A stretch of 8,059 bases of DNA, from contig JACDQO010000425.1 in the NCBI GenBank assembly GCA_015657605.1, positions 1 to 8,059 on the forward strand. Reading direction: 5' to 3'. Shown here one piece after another: positions 6,517-8,059 of this stretch. Numbering within the stretch: the stretch's first letter is position 1; the number at the start of each line of letters is the position of its first letter. Origin of the DNA: Limnohabitans sp. GTDB taxonomy: Bacteria; Pseudomonadota; Gammaproteobacteria; Burkholderiales; Burkholderiaceae_C. Under the pieces are notes generated by a model that worked only from the letters and a program-made list of their open reading frames with translations, was not told the origin of the DNA and did not search any database. The translations under genes and the position numbers were made by a program.

Positions 6517-7836
6517 TCAGGGGCGCAGCAAGCCGTCCAAATTCTTCACATCGTCCACTTTGAGCACGCCGGCGGCCTGGCGCAGGCGCAATTGGCCCAC
6601 CAGCACATCGTGCCGGGCTTTGGCCAGATCGCGTTTGGTCTGGAACAGCTGGCTTTGGCTGTTGAGCACATCGATGTTGATGCGCACGCCCACTTGGTAA
6701 CCCAGCTTGTTGGCATCCAAAGCGCTTTGGCTGGAGGCTTCGGCCGCTTGCAGCGCTTTGATTTGGCTCAGGCCTGACTCGACTCCGAAAAACGCGGTGC
6801 GAGTGGACTGGGCCACATTGCGCTGAGCGGCTTCGAGGTCGTTGCGCGCTTTTTCTTCCAGGGCCACCGTTTCGCGGATGCGGTTTTGGCTGGCTTGTCC
6901 GGTGTACAGCGGCATGTTGAAGGCCAGGCCGATGGTGGCGGTGTTGTTGTTGACTTGCACTTGTGAGCCATTTTGGAACCGCGCCATGCCATAGCTGGCA
7001 TTGAGGTCCAAGGTGGGTTTTTCGGCCGCTTTGGCTTTCTCGATCTCCAGGCGGGCTACTTCAAGGGCAATCTGGGCCGCTGTGAGGTTGCCGTTGTTTT
7101 GGCTCGATTGCGCCACCCACGACTGCACCGTGCCGGTTTGCAAGCGGTCGATGTTGGCGGCCGCCATCAAGGGCTGTGGTTTGACTTGCGGTTGACCCAC
7201 GGTGTCGGCCAAGATGCCTTGTTTGACGCGCAAATCGTTTTCAGCGGCGATCTCTTGCGCCGTCACCAGGTCAAAGCGGGCTTGGGCTTCGCGGGTGTCG
7301 GTGATGGTGGAGGTGCCGACTTCAAAATTGCGTTTGGCGCGGCCGAGTTGTTCAGACACCGCCGATTTTTGGGCCTTCACAAAGTTCAGGCTCTCTTGGG
7401 CCGTCAACACGTCAAAGTAAGCCTGGCTCAAGCGCACGATCAGGTCTTGTTCGGCGATCTTGAGTTGGGCCTCACCCAGCGCCACTTGTTTCATGCCTTG
7501 CTCGTAGCTGGCTTTGTTGCCAGGACGGTACAAAGGCTGGCTGCCGCTGAAGGTCATATTTCGCGCGCCCGTTTGACGGTTGAGCGTCGGGAGCTCGATG
7601 TTGCTTTCAGACACGTTCGCGCCCAAGTTGGCTGTGGGTCGAAGCAGCGCTTTGGCTTGCTCGGCGCGGGCCAAGCTGGCATTGAACTGCGAACGGGCCG
7701 ATTTGTAGGTGGCATCGTGTGCTTTGGCTGCCTCGAACAATTGGGACAAGCTTTGGCCCCAGGCGGGGCCATTGAAGGCGGCCATCAGGGCCAAAGTCAG
7801 GGGCAGGGTGCGCAGTGTCATGGCGTTTCTCTTCAT
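6517..7836 (-). CDS. tolC: TolC-family outer-membrane efflux/type I secretion channel
   Basis: A 439-residue TolC homologue. TolC trimers form an outer-membrane barrel with a long periplasmic alpha-helical tunnel that joins inner-membrane pumps or type I secretion systems. A signal peptide is seen (basic start, hydrophobic TLPLTLALMAAFNGPAWG, then QSLSQLFEAA, the usual mature TolC beginning). The internal two-fold repeat is clear: FEVGTSTITDTREAQARFDL (171-190) matches YQVGVRINIDVLNSQSQLFQ (380-399), each followed by a long helix. Segments TFSGSQPLYRPGNKAS (~95-110) and AFNMPLYTGQASQNRI (~305-320) are the corresponding barrel-strand regions. The sequence is unbroken. ATG 7836 is used. A TTG one codon earlier is possible, and ATG 7821 has a better upstream AAGAGA and also leaves an intact signal peptide. 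The rhodanese gene ends 54 bases upstream on the same strand, so the two may be co-transcribed. Confidence 0.95.
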   Translation of the reverse strand: MKRNAMTLRTLPLTLALMAAFNGPAWGQSLSQLFEAAKAHDATYKSARSQFNASLARAEQAKALLRPTANLGANVSESNIELPTLNRQTGARNMTFSGSQPLYRPGNKASYEQGMKQVALGEAQLKIAEQDLIVRLSQAYFDVLTAQESLNFVKAQKSAVSEQLGRAKRNFEVGTSTITDTREAQARFDLVTAQEIAAENDLRVKQGILADTVGQPQVKPQPLMAAANIDRLQTGTVQSWVAQSSQNNGNLTAAQIALEVARLEIEKAKAAEKPTLDLNASYGMARFQNGSQVQVNNNTATIGLAFNMPLYTGQASQNRIRETVALEEKARNDLEAAQRNVAQSTRTAFFGVESGLSQIKALQAAEASSQSALDANKLGYQVGVRINIDVLNSQSQLFQTKRDLAKARHDVLVGQLRLRQAAGVLKVDDVKNLDGLLRP

Positions 7837-7890
7837 CAAAGGCGGCCCATCAAGGGTCGAGGGTGGACCGGTTCACGGCCCACAGCGGGC

Positions 7891-8059
7891 TCAATAAACC
7901 GGAACGCTCGGGTCGACTTGTGCCGACCAAGCGTGGATGCCGCCTGCCACATTCACGACTTGAAAACCGTGTTGCAACAAGAAGCTGGCCACCTGCATGC
8001 TGCGGCCACCGTGGTGGCAAAAGCAGGCGATCGGGCGTGTTTGTCGATGCTCGTCCAAG
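7891..8059 (-). CDS. Rhodanese-domain protein, C-terminal part (start lies outside the window)
   Basis: The reverse strand from the window edge encodes the last 55 residues of a single-domain rhodanese-like protein. The active-site loop CHHGGRS gives the persulfide-forming Cys (fragment residue 14) in the six-residue CXXGXR-type loop. It is followed by the usual MQVASFLLQHGFQVV helix and strand, the NVAGGIHAWS motif, and a short tail ending PVY before TGA (7891-7893). Such proteins transfer sulfane sulfur in the cytoplasm; the true acceptor is unknown. The fragment resembles the GlpE/PspE type of about 100-110 residues, so about half is present. It precedes tolC on the same strand. Confidence 0.93.
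   Translation of the reverse strand, partial: LDEHRQTRPIACFCHHGGRSMQVASFLLQHGFQVVNVAGGIHAWSAQVDPSVPVY

Noticed and set aside
6494..6524. Possible bidirectional terminator between zur and tolC (CCTGA...TCAGG)
   Set aside because: The stem is only five pairs with a 14-base loop and no T-run, so it is too weak to call.

Overview
The window is GC-rich, densely packed bacterial chromosome. The gene content, the Leu/Ala/Gln-rich coding style and the neighbourhood (LPS-core genes, waaA, tolC and a rhodanese gene) suggest a Gram-negative betaproteobacterium, probably of the order Burkholderiales and Comamonadaceae-like. That placement is inferred from protein style and not from a marker gene. I see no mobile element, CRISPR array, tRNA or rRNA.

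Left part (1-3253, + strand): a cell-envelope sugar cluster. It holds the 3' half of a phosphomannomutase/phosphoglucomutase gene, an LpcC-like family 4 glycosyltransferase gene, and waaA (Kdo transferase). The gaps are about 20 bases, so they are probably co-transcribed. Together they would supply activated sugar and build the inner LPS core on lipid A.

Middle part (3198-6493): a zinc-acquisition locus. A divergent promoter region at about 6035-6121 carries a Fur/Zur-type operator. To the right is zur (+). To the left on the - strand are a His-rich outer-membrane beta-barrel protein, a ZnuA-type periplasmic zinc-binding protein, and a ZnuB-type permease, all with overlapping ends. No ATPase (znuC) gene is present between them. 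The likely logic is that Zur with zinc shuts both directions. When zinc is scarce, the barrel lets zinc into the periplasm, ZnuA captures it and ZnuB moves it inward using an ATPase encoded elsewhere.

Right part (6517-8059, - strand): a TolC-family outer-membrane channel gene, preceded by the 3' end of a rhodanese-domain gene.

A striking technical feature is that three of the long genes are broken by single-base length errors, mostly in or beside short homopolymers. The glycosyltransferase has a compensating pair, waaA lacks one base, and the barrel gene lacks one base. The last of these artificially fuses the barrel protein to ZnuA in one 709-codon frame. In each case the restored frame gives exactly the expected family motifs. 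The most economical reading is therefore sequencing or assembly error rather than true pseudogenes, although this cannot be settled from the window alone.
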